A stretch of DNA of 64,000 bases from Nocardioides marmoriginsengisoli (lineage in GTDB: Bacteria > Actinomycetota > Actinomycetes > Propionibacteriales > Nocardioidaceae): the NCBI RefSeq assembly GCF_003725695.1, contig NZ_RJSE01000016.1:22708-86707 (forward strand). Direction: 5' to 3'. Shown piece by piece: positions 43,303 through 51,455 of this stretch (positions are counted from its first letter, which is position 1; every line of letters starts with the position of its first letter). The translations under genes and the position numbers were made by a program. The notes below the pieces were generated by a model, which saw nothing but the letters and a program-made list of their open reading frames with translations, made no database searches and was not told the DNA's origin.

Positions 43303-43892
43303 TGGTTGATCCCTTCGAGCAAGATGGTCAGGTACTGGTCGGCCACGTCGGCCGGGGTGAGGGAACCGCCGGGGCGGTACCAGCGCACGGCCACCCAGAC
43401 GGTGTCGCGCAAGAAGCGGTAGACGAGCTCGACGTCCAGGTCGGAGCGGAGCTCGCCGCTGGCGACCCCGTCCTCCAGCAGGCCGACCCAGAGCGTGCGG
43501 AACTTCCGGTTCCGCTCGGCCAGGTAGCCGAAGCGCTCGAACGTGGTCAGGTACGCCGCGTCGTTCTGGAAGATCGCCACCTCGCTGTGGTGGTGGTCGA
43601 TCGCGTCGAACGAGGCCCGCACGATCGCGGTGAGCTTGCCCTTGGCGGTCAGGTCCGAGGCGGTGATGGCGTCGTACTGCTTCCAGAGCTCGGTCTGGAA
43701 GGTGTCGAGCAGCTCGTCGACCATCGACTCCTTGGAGTCGAAGTGGTGGTACAGGCTCCCGGACAGGATGCCGGCCGCGTCAGCGATGTCGCGGACGGTG
43801 GTGTTCTTGAAGCCGCGCTCGGCGAAGAGGCCCGCCGCGATGGCGAGCAGCTCGTCCCGGCGGCTGGGTTCAGGCGTGCTGGCTGCTGACAC
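43299..43892 (-). CDS. kstR2: TetR-family repressor KstR2 (ring C/D regulon)
   Basis: The repressor of the ring C/D genes, released by HIP-CoA. The 197-residue protein has the N-terminal TetR helix-turn-helix GFKNTTVRDIADAAGILSGSLYHHFDSKESM (about 27-57) and an all-helical ligand domain. Length and context fit mycobacterial KstR2 (about 200 residues). The GTG start lies inside the ipdF end (23-base overlap), and its stop overlaps fadA6. Being within the fadE30 operon behind a KstR2 operator, it is autoregulated. It is flanked by ipdF and fadA6, as in M. tuberculosis. Confidence 0.94.
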   Translation of the reverse strand: MSAASTPEPSRRDELLAIAAGLFAERGFKNTTVRDIADAAGILSGSLYHHFDSKESMVDELLDTFQTELWKQYDAITASDLTAKGKLTAIVRASFDAIDHHHSEVAIFQNDAAYLTTFERFGYLAERNRKFRTLWVGLLEDGVASGELRSDLDVELVYRFLRDTVWVAVRWYRPGGSLTPADVADQYLTILLEGINQ

Positions 43893-44673
43893 TGATCACC
43901 TCTCCGGTCAGGTACGACGAGTAGTCGCTGGCGAGGAAGACCATCACGTTGGCCACCTCCCACGGCTCGGCCGCACGTCCGAACGCCTCCCGCTGCTTGA
44001 GCTCGTGCAGCAGCTCGTCCGACGTCACCTTCGCCAGGAACGGGTGCATCGCCAGGCTCGGCGAGACCGCGTTCACCCGGATGCCGTGCGGGGCCACGTC
44101 GAGGGCCGCGCAGCGGGTCAGCGCCATCACGCCGGCCTTGGCGGCGGCGTAGTGGGCCTGGCCCTCCTGGGCACGCCAGCCGATCACGCTGGCGTTGTTG
44201 ACGATGACGCCCTTGGTGCCGTTCGCGATCATCCGGTTGCTCGCGGCGCGGACGCTGCGGAAGGTGCCGGTCAGGGTGATGTCGAGGACCTTGGACCACT
44301 GGTCGTCGGTCATCTCCAGCACGCTCGCGGTGCCGCCGAGGCCGGCGTTGTTGATCATCACGTCGACGCCGCCGACGGTGTCGGCCAGGTCGAGCAGCGC
44401 CTGCACCGCGACCTCGTCGGTCACGTCGGTCACCGTGCTGAGGACGCGGTCGGCGCCGAACTCCGCGGCCAGCGCCTCGTGCGCCTCGGCCACCCGGCGC
44501 TCGTGGGTGTCGCTGAGGACGACCGCCTTGGCGCCTTCCTCGAGGGCACGGCGGGTCACGCTCGCGCCGATGCCCGCGCCGGCGGCGGCGGTGACGACGA
44601 CGACCTTGCCCCGGAGCAGGCCGTGGCCTTCGACGTACACGGGAACGGGCTGTTCGGGACGGACGGCAGTCAT
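43870..44673 (-). CDS. ipdF: Ring C/D 5-hydroxy CoA-ester dehydrogenase (IpdF), SDR
   Basis: A 267-residue SDR acting on 5-hydroxy indane CoA intermediates. It has a short N-terminal extension (TAVRPEQPVPVYVEGHGLL), then VVVTAAAGAGIGASVTRRAL (cofactor loop with AxxxGIG), INNAGLGGTASVLEM and NNASVIGWRAQEGQAHYAAAKAG with the catalytic Tyr-Lys. The substitution TAAAGAGIG for TGxxxGIG is unusual and seems typical of IpdF-like proteins. It starts 15 bases after the fadE30 stop. The gene order fadE30-ipdF-kstR2-fadA6 matches M. tuberculosis. Confidence 0.92.
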   Translation of the reverse strand: MTAVRPEQPVPVYVEGHGLLRGKVVVVTAAAGAGIGASVTRRALEEGAKAVVLSDTHERRVAEAHEALAAEFGADRVLSTVTDVTDEVAVQALLDLADTVGGVDVMINNAGLGGTASVLEMTDDQWSKVLDITLTGTFRSVRAASNRMIANGTKGVIVNNASVIGWRAQEGQAHYAAAKAGVMALTRCAALDVAPHGIRVNAVSPSLAMHPFLAKVTSDELLHELKQREAFGRAAEPWEVANVMVFLASDYSSYLTGEVISVSSQHA

Positions 44674-44687
44674 GAAGGTCAGATCTC

Positions 44688-45857
44688 CTAGTTTCGGGCT
44701 TCTCGAGGGAGGCCGAGCACGCGCTCGGCGAGGATGTTGCGCTGGATCTCGTCGGATCCGCCGTAGATCGTGTCGGAGCGGGTGAACAGGAAGAGCCGCT
44801 GCCACTCGTCCAGGTCGTAGCCGGGACCGGTCCCCAGGCCGTCGGGCCCGAGGACGTCCATGGCGATCTCGCCGAGGGTGCGGTGCCAGTTGGCCCAGAG
44901 CAACTTGGCGATGCTGGCCTGCTGGGGCGCCTGCTCCTCGCTCAGCGTCCGGAGCGCGTTCAGCCGGATCACCTCCAGCTCGGCGTCGGCGCGGGCCAGG
45001 CGGTCCCGGACGATCGGGTCGTCGAGGGCGCCGTTCTCGCGGGCCAGGTCCAGCAGCGCGTCCAGCTCGCGCCGGAAGCCGACCTGCTGGCCGAGGGTGG
45101 AGACGCCGCGCTCGAAGCCGAGCAGTCCCATCGCCACGCCCCAGCCCTTGCCCGGCTCACCGACGACCAGGTCGGCGGCGGTGCGGGCACCGGTGAAGAA
45201 GACCTCGTTGAACTCGGCGCCGGTGGTCAGCTGCTCGATCCCGCGGATCTCGACACCGTCCTGGTCCAGCGGGACCAGCAGGAAGCTCAGGCCCTGGTGC
45301 TTGGCCGAGCCCGGCTCGCTCCGGGCGATCACGAAGATCCAGTCGGCGAACTGGGCAAGGCTGGTCCAGACCTTCTGGCCGTCGATCACCCACTCGCCAT
45401 CCTCCAGCCGCGCCTTGGTGGCGACGTTGGCCAGGTCCGAGCCGGCGTTGGGCTCCGAGTAGCCCTGGCACCACAGCTCGGTGACTGCGCGGATGCCGGG
45501 CAGGAAGCGCTGCTGCTGCTCGGGCGTGCCGAAGGCGATCAGGGTCGGACCGAGCAGCTCCTCACCGAGGTGGTTGACCCGGTGCGGGGCGTTGGAGCGG
45601 GCGTACTCCTCGTGGAAGATCACCTGCTGCATCAGCGAGAGCCCGCGTCCGCCGTGCTCGACCGGCCAGCCGATGCAGGTCCACCCGTGCGCGGCGAGGT
45701 GCCGGTCCCAGGCGAGGCGCTCGTCGTGGGCCTCGAGGTCGCGGCCGGAGCCGCCCTTGCCCTTGAGCTCGGCGAACTCCCCGACGAGGTTCTCCTCGAG
45801 CCAGTTCCGCACCTCAGCGCGGAACGCCCGGTCTGCCTCGGTGTCGCTCAGATCCAC
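44688..45857 (-). CDS. fadE30: Ring C/D acyl-CoA dehydrogenase, FadE30 type
   Basis: Dehydrogenates 5-OH-HIP-CoA, the first beta-oxidation step on the propanoate side chain of rings C and D. The 389-residue protein has CQGYSEPNAGSDLANVATKA, DGQKVWTSLAQFADW, GFERGVSTLGQQVGF and the C-terminal IYGGSDEIQRNILAERVLGLPRE with the catalytic Glu segment. The GTG start gives VDLSDTEADRAF. It is the first gene of the operon, 60 bases from the shared KstR2 operator. It is divergent from fadD3, which makes its substrate's CoA thioester. Confidence 0.93.
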   Translation of the reverse strand: MDLSDTEADRAFRAEVRNWLEENLVGEFAELKGKGGSGRDLEAHDERLAWDRHLAAHGWTCIGWPVEHGGRGLSLMQQVIFHEEYARSNAPHRVNHLGEELLGPTLIAFGTPEQQQRFLPGIRAVTELWCQGYSEPNAGSDLANVATKARLEDGEWVIDGQKVWTSLAQFADWIFVIARSEPGSAKHQGLSFLLVPLDQDGVEIRGIEQLTTGAEFNEVFFTGARTAADLVVGEPGKGWGVAMGLLGFERGVSTLGQQVGFRRELDALLDLARENGALDDPIVRDRLARADAELEVIRLNALRTLSEEQAPQQASIAKLLWANWHRTLGEIAMDVLGPDGLGTGPGYDLDEWQRLFLFTRSDTIYGGSDEIQRNILAERVLGLPREARN

Positions 45858-45916
45858 GTGAGCTGCCCCTGTCTCTGGTTCGCTGTCTCCTACGACGGCT
45901 GCGTGTAGGGTAGCCT

Positions 45917-45934
45917 ACCAAGCACTTGCTTGGT
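45917..45934. promoter_or_regulatory. KstR2 operator, fadE30/fadD3 divergent promoter
   Basis: ACCAAGCACTTGCTTGGT contains ACCAAGCACTTGCT (45917-45930), a full match to AnCAAGnnCTTGnT. It is the exact reverse complement of the 18 bases at 36521-36538. TACTAG at its edge may be the -10 for fadD3. Confidence 0.92.
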
Positions 45935-45962
45935 ACTAGTCCCGTTGGGGCAAGGAGGATCC

Positions 45963-47561
45963 GTGGCTTCGACTCTGCCCGGTGTGTTGCGTTCCGCCGC
46001 CGCTGTCCACGGCGCCCGCCCCGCGGTCGTCGACGGGGAGCGGACCCTGTCCTTCCAGGACCTCCTCGACCACGTGCGCGCGACCGCAGCCGGCTACATC
46101 GCCCTGGGCGTGGAACCGGGCGACCGGGTCTGCATCTGGGCGCCGAACAGCGCCGACTGGATGATCGCCGGCCTCGCCGCGTCGTACGCCGGCGCGACTC
46201 TGGTCCCGATCAACAGCCGTTACACCGGGCACGAGGCGCAGGAGATCGCCGTCCGGACGCACGCCCGGATCTTCGTGGTGGCCAACGGCTTCCTCGGTCG
46301 TGACCAGGTCGGCGAGCTGCGTGCCGCCGGCGAGCTCCCCGAGCTCGGCGCGATCGTGACCCTGCCGCCGCTCCCCGGGGGTGTCGCGGTCCCCGCCGAG
46401 AACGTCGTCGACTTCGGCTCCCTCGCGGAGCTCGGGGTGGAGCTTCTCGGTGACGCCGACGCGCGCGCCGAGGCGGTCTCCGCCGACGACGTCGCCGACA
46501 TCCTCTTCACCTCCGGCACCACCGGCCGGTCCAAGGGCGCGATGAGCGCCCACCGCCAGACGATCGCCGTCTCCGCCGCCTGGGCCGAGATCGGCGGGGT
46601 CAGCGCCGAGGACCGCTACCTGGTGGTGAACCCGTTCTTCCACTCGTTCGGCTACAAGATCGGGATCGTGGTCGGCCTGCTCACCGGGGCCACGCTCTAC
46701 CCGGTCGGGATCTTCGACGTCGACACCACGATGGAGCTGATCGAGCGCGAGCGGATCACCCTGCTCCCGGGCGCGCCGACGATCTTCACCTCGCTGCTGG
46801 AGGCCCCCGGCCGCGGGAGCCGCGACCTCTCCTCTCTCCGGCTCTCGATCACCGGTGCCGCGGTCGTCCCGGTCGTGCTGATCGAGCGGATGCGGGCGGC
46901 GGCCCCCGAGGGCCTGGGCATCGACCACGTCTACACCGCCTTCGGGATGACCGAGGCCGTGGTCGCCACCATGTGCCGCGAGGGCGACGCCGACGTGCTG
47001 GTGGCCACCACCTGCGGTCGGGCGATCCCGGGCGCCGAGGTCCGGATCGCGGCCGTCGGCGGCAACGAGCCGCTGCCGGCCGGCGACGAGGGCGAAGTAC
47101 TCGTCCGCGGCGAGATCGTGATGCTCGGCTACCTAGACGACCCGGCCGCTACCGCCGACGCGATCGACGAGGACGGCTGGCTGCACACCGGCGACATCGG
47201 CAAGGTCGACGAGGCCGGCAACCTGCAGATCACCGACCGCCTCAAGGACATGTACATCTCCGGCGGCTTCAACGTCTACCCCGCCGAGATCGAGCAGGTG
47301 CTGGCCCGGCACGAGGCCGTGGCCGACGTCGCGGTGATCGGGGTCCCCGACGACCGGATGGGCGAGGTCGGCCAGGCGTACGTCGTACGCCGTGCCGGGT
47401 CCTCGGTCGAAGCCGCCGACCTGATCGCGTTCGCCCGCGAGCGGCTCGCCAACTACAAGGCCCCCCGCCTGGTGGAGTTCGTGGACACGCTTCCGCGCAA
47501 CGCCTCCGGCAAGGTTCTCAAGATCGACCTTCGCGACACCAAGAAGACGGAGCAGCAGTGA
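45963..47561 (+). CDS. fadD3: HIP-CoA synthetase, FadD3 type
   Basis: Activates HIP, the bicyclic propionate left after ring A/B removal, as its CoA ester; this produces the KstR2 inducer. The 532-residue protein has the P-loop ILFTSGTTGRSKGAM, YTAFGMTE (A5), WLHTGDIGKVDEAGNLQITDRLKDMYISGGFNVYPAEIE and the catalytic Lys in RNASGKVLKIDL. The GTG at 45963 follows AAGGAGG (45952-45958); an upstream extension overlaps the operator and was rejected. Its stop overlaps the fadE31 GTG by three bases. It is the first gene of fadD3-fadE31-fadE32-fadE33. Confidence 0.94.
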   Translation: MASTLPGVLRSAAAVHGARPAVVDGERTLSFQDLLDHVRATAAGYIALGVEPGDRVCIWAPNSADWMIAGLAASYAGATLVPINSRYTGHEAQEIAVRTHARIFVVANGFLGRDQVGELRAAGELPELGAIVTLPPLPGGVAVPAENVVDFGSLAELGVELLGDADARAEAVSADDVADILFTSGTTGRSKGAMSAHRQTIAVSAAWAEIGGVSAEDRYLVVNPFFHSFGYKIGIVVGLLTGATLYPVGIFDVDTTMELIERERITLLPGAPTIFTSLLEAPGRGSRDLSSLRLSITGAAVVPVVLIERMRAAAPEGLGIDHVYTAFGMTEAVVATMCREGDADVLVATTCGRAIPGAEVRIAAVGGNEPLPAGDEGEVLVRGEIVMLGYLDDPAATADAIDEDGWLHTGDIGKVDEAGNLQITDRLKDMYISGGFNVYPAEIEQVLARHEAVADVAVIGVPDDRMGEVGQAYVVRRAGSSVEAADLIAFARERLANYKAPRLVEFVDTLPRNASGKVLKIDLRDTKKTEQQ

Positions 47562-48715
47562 ATCTCGACCTGACCGAGTCCGAACTCGCCTTCCAGGCCG
47601 AGGTCCGCGCCTGGCTCGCGGCCAACGTGCCCAGCGAGCCGCTTCCCTCGATGGACACCGCCGAGGGCTGGGCGCTCCACCAGGAGTGGGAGGCCAAGCT
47701 CGCCGCCGAGCGGCTCTCGGTCGTCTCCTGGCCGAAGGAGGTCGGCGGTCGCGAGGCCTCGTTGATCGAGTGGGTGATCTTCGAGGAGGAGTACTACCGC
47801 GCAGGCGCGCCCGGGCGGGTCTCGCAGAACGGCATCTTCCTGCTGGCGCCGATCATCTTCGACCACGGCACCCCGGAGCAGCAGGCGCGCTTCCTGCCGT
47901 CGATGGCGACCGGCGAGAAGATCTGGGCGCAGGCCTGGTCCGAGCCCGAGGCCGGGTCCGACCTGGCGTCGTTGCGCTCGACCGCGACCCGGGACGACGA
48001 TCGCGGCGGCTGGATCCTGAACGGCCAGAAGACCTGGTCCTCGCGGGCGACGTACGCGCACTGGGGCTTCGGGCTCTTCCGCAGTGACCCGGACAGCGCC
48101 AAGCACGCCGGACTCACCTACTTCCTGTTCCCGCTCGATGCCGCGGGCATCACGGTGCGGCCGATCGCCCAGCTCGACGGCGAGGCCGGCTTCGCGGAGA
48201 TCTTCTTCGACGACGTCTTCGTGCCCGACGCCGACGTCCTCGGCGCGGTCGGCGCCGGCTGGAGCGTCGCGATGAGCACGGCCGGCAACGAGCGCGGTCT
48301 CTCGCTGCGCTCCCCGGGCCGGTTCTGCGCGGCCGCCGACCGGCTCGTCGCCCTGTGGGGCGAGCGCGGCGCCGACGCGCCGATGTCCCGGGACGCCGTG
48401 GTGGACGCCTGGATCGGCGCCCAGGCCTACCGGCTCTTCACCTGGGGCACGGTGACCCGACTCGCCGACGGCGGTGAGATGGGCGCTGCCGGCTCGATCA
48501 ACAAGGTCTTCTGGAGCGAGCTGGACATCGCGCTGCACGAGACCGGACTGGACCTGCTCGGTGCGGACGCTGAGCTCCTGGAGTCGCCCTGGATGGACGG
48601 GTACGTGTTCTCGCTCTCCGGCCCGATCTACGCGGGCACCAACGAGATCCAGCGCAACATCATCGCCGAGCGGATCCTCGGCCTCCCCCGTGAGCCGAAG
48701 GGTGTCCAGAAGTGA
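47558..48715 (+). CDS. fadE31: Acyl-CoA dehydrogenase, FadE31 type
   Basis: A 385-residue acyl-CoA dehydrogenase of ring C/D catabolism. It has WAQAWSEPEAGSDLASLRSTA, NGQKTWSSRATYAHWGFG, NERGLSLRSPGRF and the C-terminal IYAGTNEIQRNIIAERILGLPRE typical of FAD-binding catalytic subunits. The GTG start overlaps the fadD3 stop (GTGA), and its end overlaps fadE32 by four bases. Steroid dehydrogenases of this group assemble as hetero-oligomers with shorter partners, here probably FadE32 or FadE33. The order fadD3-E31-E32-E33 is that of M. tuberculosis Rv3561-Rv3564. Confidence 0.92.
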   Translation: MNLDLTESELAFQAEVRAWLAANVPSEPLPSMDTAEGWALHQEWEAKLAAERLSVVSWPKEVGGREASLIEWVIFEEEYYRAGAPGRVSQNGIFLLAPIIFDHGTPEQQARFLPSMATGEKIWAQAWSEPEAGSDLASLRSTATRDDDRGGWILNGQKTWSSRATYAHWGFGLFRSDPDSAKHAGLTYFLFPLDAAGITVRPIAQLDGEAGFAEIFFDDVFVPDADVLGAVGAGWSVAMSTAGNERGLSLRSPGRFCAAADRLVALWGERGADAPMSRDAVVDAWIGAQAYRLFTWGTVTRLADGGEMGAAGSINKVFWSELDIALHETGLDLLGADAELLESPWMDGYVFSLSGPIYAGTNEIQRNIIAERILGLPREPKGVQK

Positions 48716-49575
48716 AGTTCGAGCTGACTGACGAGCAGATCGGGTTCGGCGAGGCGATCACCGCGCTGCTGCGCTCCAGCGACACCGTCGCCGTGGCGCG
48801 GTCCTGGGCCGACGGCGATCACGCGCCCGGGGTGGCGCTGTGGGGCCGGCTCGCGGACCTGGGTCTGACCGCGCTGGTGGCGCCGGAGGACGACGGCGGG
48901 CTGGGCGGCACCCTGGTAGACCTCGCGGTTGCCTTCGAGGTGCTCGGTCACGAGCTGGCCGTGGGTCCCTGGATCGAGTCCGCGGCGCTCGTGCCCCAGG
49001 TCGAGGGCGCGATGGTGACGGCCGCGGTCCCCGGGATCTCGGCGTACGCCGCCGACGCCCAGGTGGCGCAGCTGCTCAGCGGAACCGCCGGCGCGACGCA
49101 CGCGTCGATCGACACCACCCGGACCCTGACCGAGGTCGCCGGTGCCGACGCGTTCTCCGCGGAGGCCGTCGACCGGGCCGTTCTGGCCTGCGCCGCCGAG
49201 CTGCTCGGGGCCGGCGAGCGGGTGCTCGCCGACTCGGTCACCTACGTCAAGCAGCGCAAGCAGTTCGGCCGGGAGATCGGCTCGTACCAGGCGATCAAGC
49301 ACCAGCTCGCCGACGTCCGGATCGCGCTCGACTTCGCCCGGCCGCTGGTCTTCGGAGCCGCCCTCGGCGAGGTGCCGGTCTCGGCGGCCAAGGTGTACGC
49401 CGGCGACGCCGCCTACCTCGCGGCCCGCACCGGCCTGCAGGTGCACGGAGCGATCGGGTACACCGCGGAGTTCGACCTCTCGCTCTGGCTCAACCGCATC
49501 CGGGCGCTGGTGACGGCCTGGGGAACCCCGGCCTTCCACCGTGGTCGCGTGCTCGAGCACCTGGTCGGTGCCTGA
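48712..49575 (+). CDS. fadE32: Acyl-CoA dehydrogenase, FadE32 type
   Basis: A 287-residue, shortened acyl-CoA dehydrogenase subunit, about 100 residues below the usual 380-400. It keeps the N-terminal helical part (GLTALVAPEDDGGLGGTLVDLAVAFEVLGHEL) and C-terminal segments KQRKQFGREIGSYQAIKHQLADVRI and LQVHGAIGYTAEFDLSLWLNRIRAL, but the middle beta domain is strongly reduced. Such shortened subunits pair with full-length ones. The GTG start overlaps the fadE31 stop, and its TGA overlaps the fadE33 ATG by one base (TGATG). Confidence 0.92.
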   Translation: MKFELTDEQIGFGEAITALLRSSDTVAVARSWADGDHAPGVALWGRLADLGLTALVAPEDDGGLGGTLVDLAVAFEVLGHELAVGPWIESAALVPQVEGAMVTAAVPGISAYAADAQVAQLLSGTAGATHASIDTTRTLTEVAGADAFSAEAVDRAVLACAAELLGAGERVLADSVTYVKQRKQFGREIGSYQAIKHQLADVRIALDFARPLVFGAALGEVPVSAAKVYAGDAAYLAARTGLQVHGAIGYTAEFDLSLWLNRIRALVTAWGTPAFHRGRVLEHLVGA

Positions 49576-50483
49576 TGCACTTCGCCCGTACCGAGGAGCA
49601 GGACGAGCTCGCCGCGGCCGTCCGCGGCATGCTCACCAAGCGATCCGGCTCCGAGGCCGTCCGCGCCGCGGTCGCCACCGAAGCCGGCTACGACACCGAG
49701 CTCTGGTCGGCTCTCTGCGAGCAGATCGGCGTCGCCGCCCTCGCCGTCCCCGAGGAGTACGACGGTTTCGGGGCCAGCCTGGTCGAGACGGCGGTCGTGC
49801 TCGAGGTGCTCGGTGAGTTCCTCACTCCTGCTCCCCTGCTGGCCTCGACGCTGAGCACGGCCCGGCTGCTGCTCCACGGGACCGACGAGGAGAAGGCGGC
49901 GCAGCTGCCCGGGCTGGCCGCCGGCGAGGTCCGTCCGTTCACCCTCGGCCGGGTGGTGCTGGAACCGGCCGAGCGCGCCGAGTCGATGGACCAGACGCTG
50001 CGGCTCGCGGTCGCCGCGTCCGCCACCGACACCCCGGAGGACCTGCGGGCGATCAGCGTCGCGCTCACCACCGCGCTGCAGGTCGGCACCATGCAGCGGG
50101 CCTTGGACATGACGGTCGCGTACTCCCAGGAGCGGGTGCAGTTCGGTCGCCAGATCGGTTCGTTCCAGGCGCTCAAGCACCGGATGGCCGACATGCTGGT
50201 CCGGCTGGAGGCGTCCCGCTCGGCCAGCTGGGGAGCCACCGCCGCTGCCGCCGCCTACCTGTCCACCCCGGACGAGGAGAGCGCCGCGAAGCTAACCCGG
50301 CTCGCCGCCGTCGCCGGGTCGTACTGCTCGGATTCGCTCGACCTGATCGCCGCGGAAACCGTGCAGCTGCACGGCGGGATCGCGATCACCTGGGAGCACG
50401 ACGCACACCTGGTCTTCAAGCGTGCGCATGCGCTCGCGCAGCTGAACGGCCCGGCGCACCGGTTGCGGGCCGCGCTCGTCTGA
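49575..50483 (+). CDS. fadE33: Acyl-CoA dehydrogenase, FadE33 type
   Basis: A 302-residue shortened acyl-CoA dehydrogenase subunit. It shows VAALAVPEEYDGFGASLVETAVVLEVLGEF, YSQERVQFGRQIGSFQALKHRMADMLV and VQLHGGIAITWEHDAHLVFKRAHAL. Like FadE32 it lacks most of the central beta domain and so probably works as the partner subunit of FadE31 or in a FadE32/FadE33 pair. Translation is coupled to fadE32 through TGATG. It is the last gene of the fadD3 operon and abuts the convergent whiB7 stop with no gap. Confidence 0.92.
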   Translation: MHFARTEEQDELAAAVRGMLTKRSGSEAVRAAVATEAGYDTELWSALCEQIGVAALAVPEEYDGFGASLVETAVVLEVLGEFLTPAPLLASTLSTARLLLHGTDEEKAAQLPGLAAGEVRPFTLGRVVLEPAERAESMDQTLRLAVAASATDTPEDLRAISVALTTALQVGTMQRALDMTVAYSQERVQFGRQIGSFQALKHRMADMLVRLEASRSASWGATAAAAAYLSTPDEESAAKLTRLAAVAGSYCSDSLDLIAAETVQLHGGIAITWEHDAHLVFKRAHALAQLNGPAHRLRAALV

Positions 50484-50717
50484 CTACGCCACGTGCTTGC
50501 GGGGGCGGCCTCGCGCCGGCTTCCGCTCCACCACGACACCGGCCAGGAAGATCTGACCGCCCCAGACCCCGTGCGGCTCCCGGCGCTCCAGGGCGCCCGC
50601 CAGGCACAGGTCCATCACCGGGCAGGAGGCGCACATGACGCGCGCCTCGGCCAGCTCGGCCTGAAGGTCGGAGAAGTACAGCTCAGGGTGGATCAGGCAC
50701 GGCATCTCGGGTGGCAT
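50484..50717 (-). CDS. whiB7: WhiB7-like iron-sulfur transcription factor
   Basis: A 77-residue WhiB-family regulator. Four cluster cysteines (Cys7, Cys29, Cys32, Cys38) form the C-xn-C-x2-C-x5-C motif for a [4Fe-4S] cluster. They are followed by the turn GVWGG (50-54) and the C-terminal AT-hook RGRPRK (69-74), the feature that distinguishes WhiB7, the intrinsic antibiotic-resistance regulator. EPHGVWGGQIF is close to the mycobacterial form. An upstream in-frame ATG (50777) would add 20 residues and was not chosen because WhiB7 N-termini are short. The stop adjoins that of convergent fadE33. Confidence 0.87.
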   Translation of the reverse strand: MPPEMPCLIHPELYFSDLQAELAEARVMCASCPVMDLCLAGALERREPHGVWGGQIFLAGVVVERKPARGRPRKHVA

Positions 50718-50823
50718 CAGGCGTCCTCTCCAGCAGCGGGTGACGCAAATCTGGCTGTCTGAGGTAGGGCCCCACATCAGGAAGATGCCTTAGATGAACC
50801 CTGAGGTTCCGGATTTCCCGCGG

Positions 50824-51387
50824 TCAGCGGCTGCTGCGCGGAGTTCGTCCCCGGACGATCCCGACGAACCCCTGGGTGTCGGGGTCCTCGTTCGCGACCA
50901 GCCAGGCCAGGCCGATCGGGGACTCCTCGCCGTCGGTGACCGGGCGGTGCTCGACATCCTTGCGGCCGTGCAACCGGGCCAGCGACATCGGCACGATCAC
51001 GTACCCGGATCCGGCCGCCACCGTCTCGATCGCCATCGGCAGGTCGAGCTCGGGGAACTCGGCGAGCACGTCCAGCTCACCGGCGAGATCGGCGAGCGCG
51101 ACCTCGTCGTAGGCGGTCACCGGGTGCTCCCGGGCGACCACGACGACCGGCACCTCGTCGTACAGGGCGACGTAGTGCATCCCGTCCCGGTCGACCGGGC
51201 CGCGGACCAGGCACATGTCGACCTCGCCGGCGCGGATCGCCCGCTCCTGGTCCTCCAGCGCGACCGGGACCACCTCCAGGCGCCGCCAGCGGCGGGAGGC
51301 CCGCTCATGCTCGGTCCAGGAGCGCTCCCACTTGCCGGGGGTGACCCCGGGGACGAAGCCCACGCGCCACGGTGTGATCTGTTCCAC
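50824..51387 (-). CDS. LysR-type substrate-binding domain protein without HTH
   Basis: A 187-residue protein that resembles only the effector-binding domain of LysR regulators: [87 protein letters not shown] and [17 protein letters not shown]. There is no helix-turn-helix before it; the GTG start opens directly into the first strand. It may be a stand-alone ligand-binding protein of a kind found in actinobacteria, or a relic. It is 107 bases upstream of whiB7 in the same direction and divergent from the lyase pair (68 bases). Confidence 0.75.
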   Translation of the reverse strand: MEQITPWRVGFVPGVTPGKWERSWTEHERASRRWRRLEVVPVALEDQERAIRAGEVDMCLVRGPVDRDGMHYVALYDEVPVVVVAREHPVTAYDEVALADLAGELDVLAEFPELDLPMAIETVAAGSGYVIVPMSLARLHGRKDVEHRPVTDGEESPIGLAWLVANEDPDTQGFVGIVRGRTPRSSR

Positions 51388-51455
51388 GTCCGAACACTAG
51401 CCGCCTGTCGGATCGGTCATACCGGCCGGTAGCGGGCCCTGATAACTTCCGGCCT

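Noticed and set aside
50718..50777. Longer whiB7 N-terminus from the ATG at 50777
   Set aside because: It adds cysteines outside the WhiB motif and is longer than the usual WhiB7 N-terminus; the ATG at 50717 fits better, although a leader peptide cannot be excluded.
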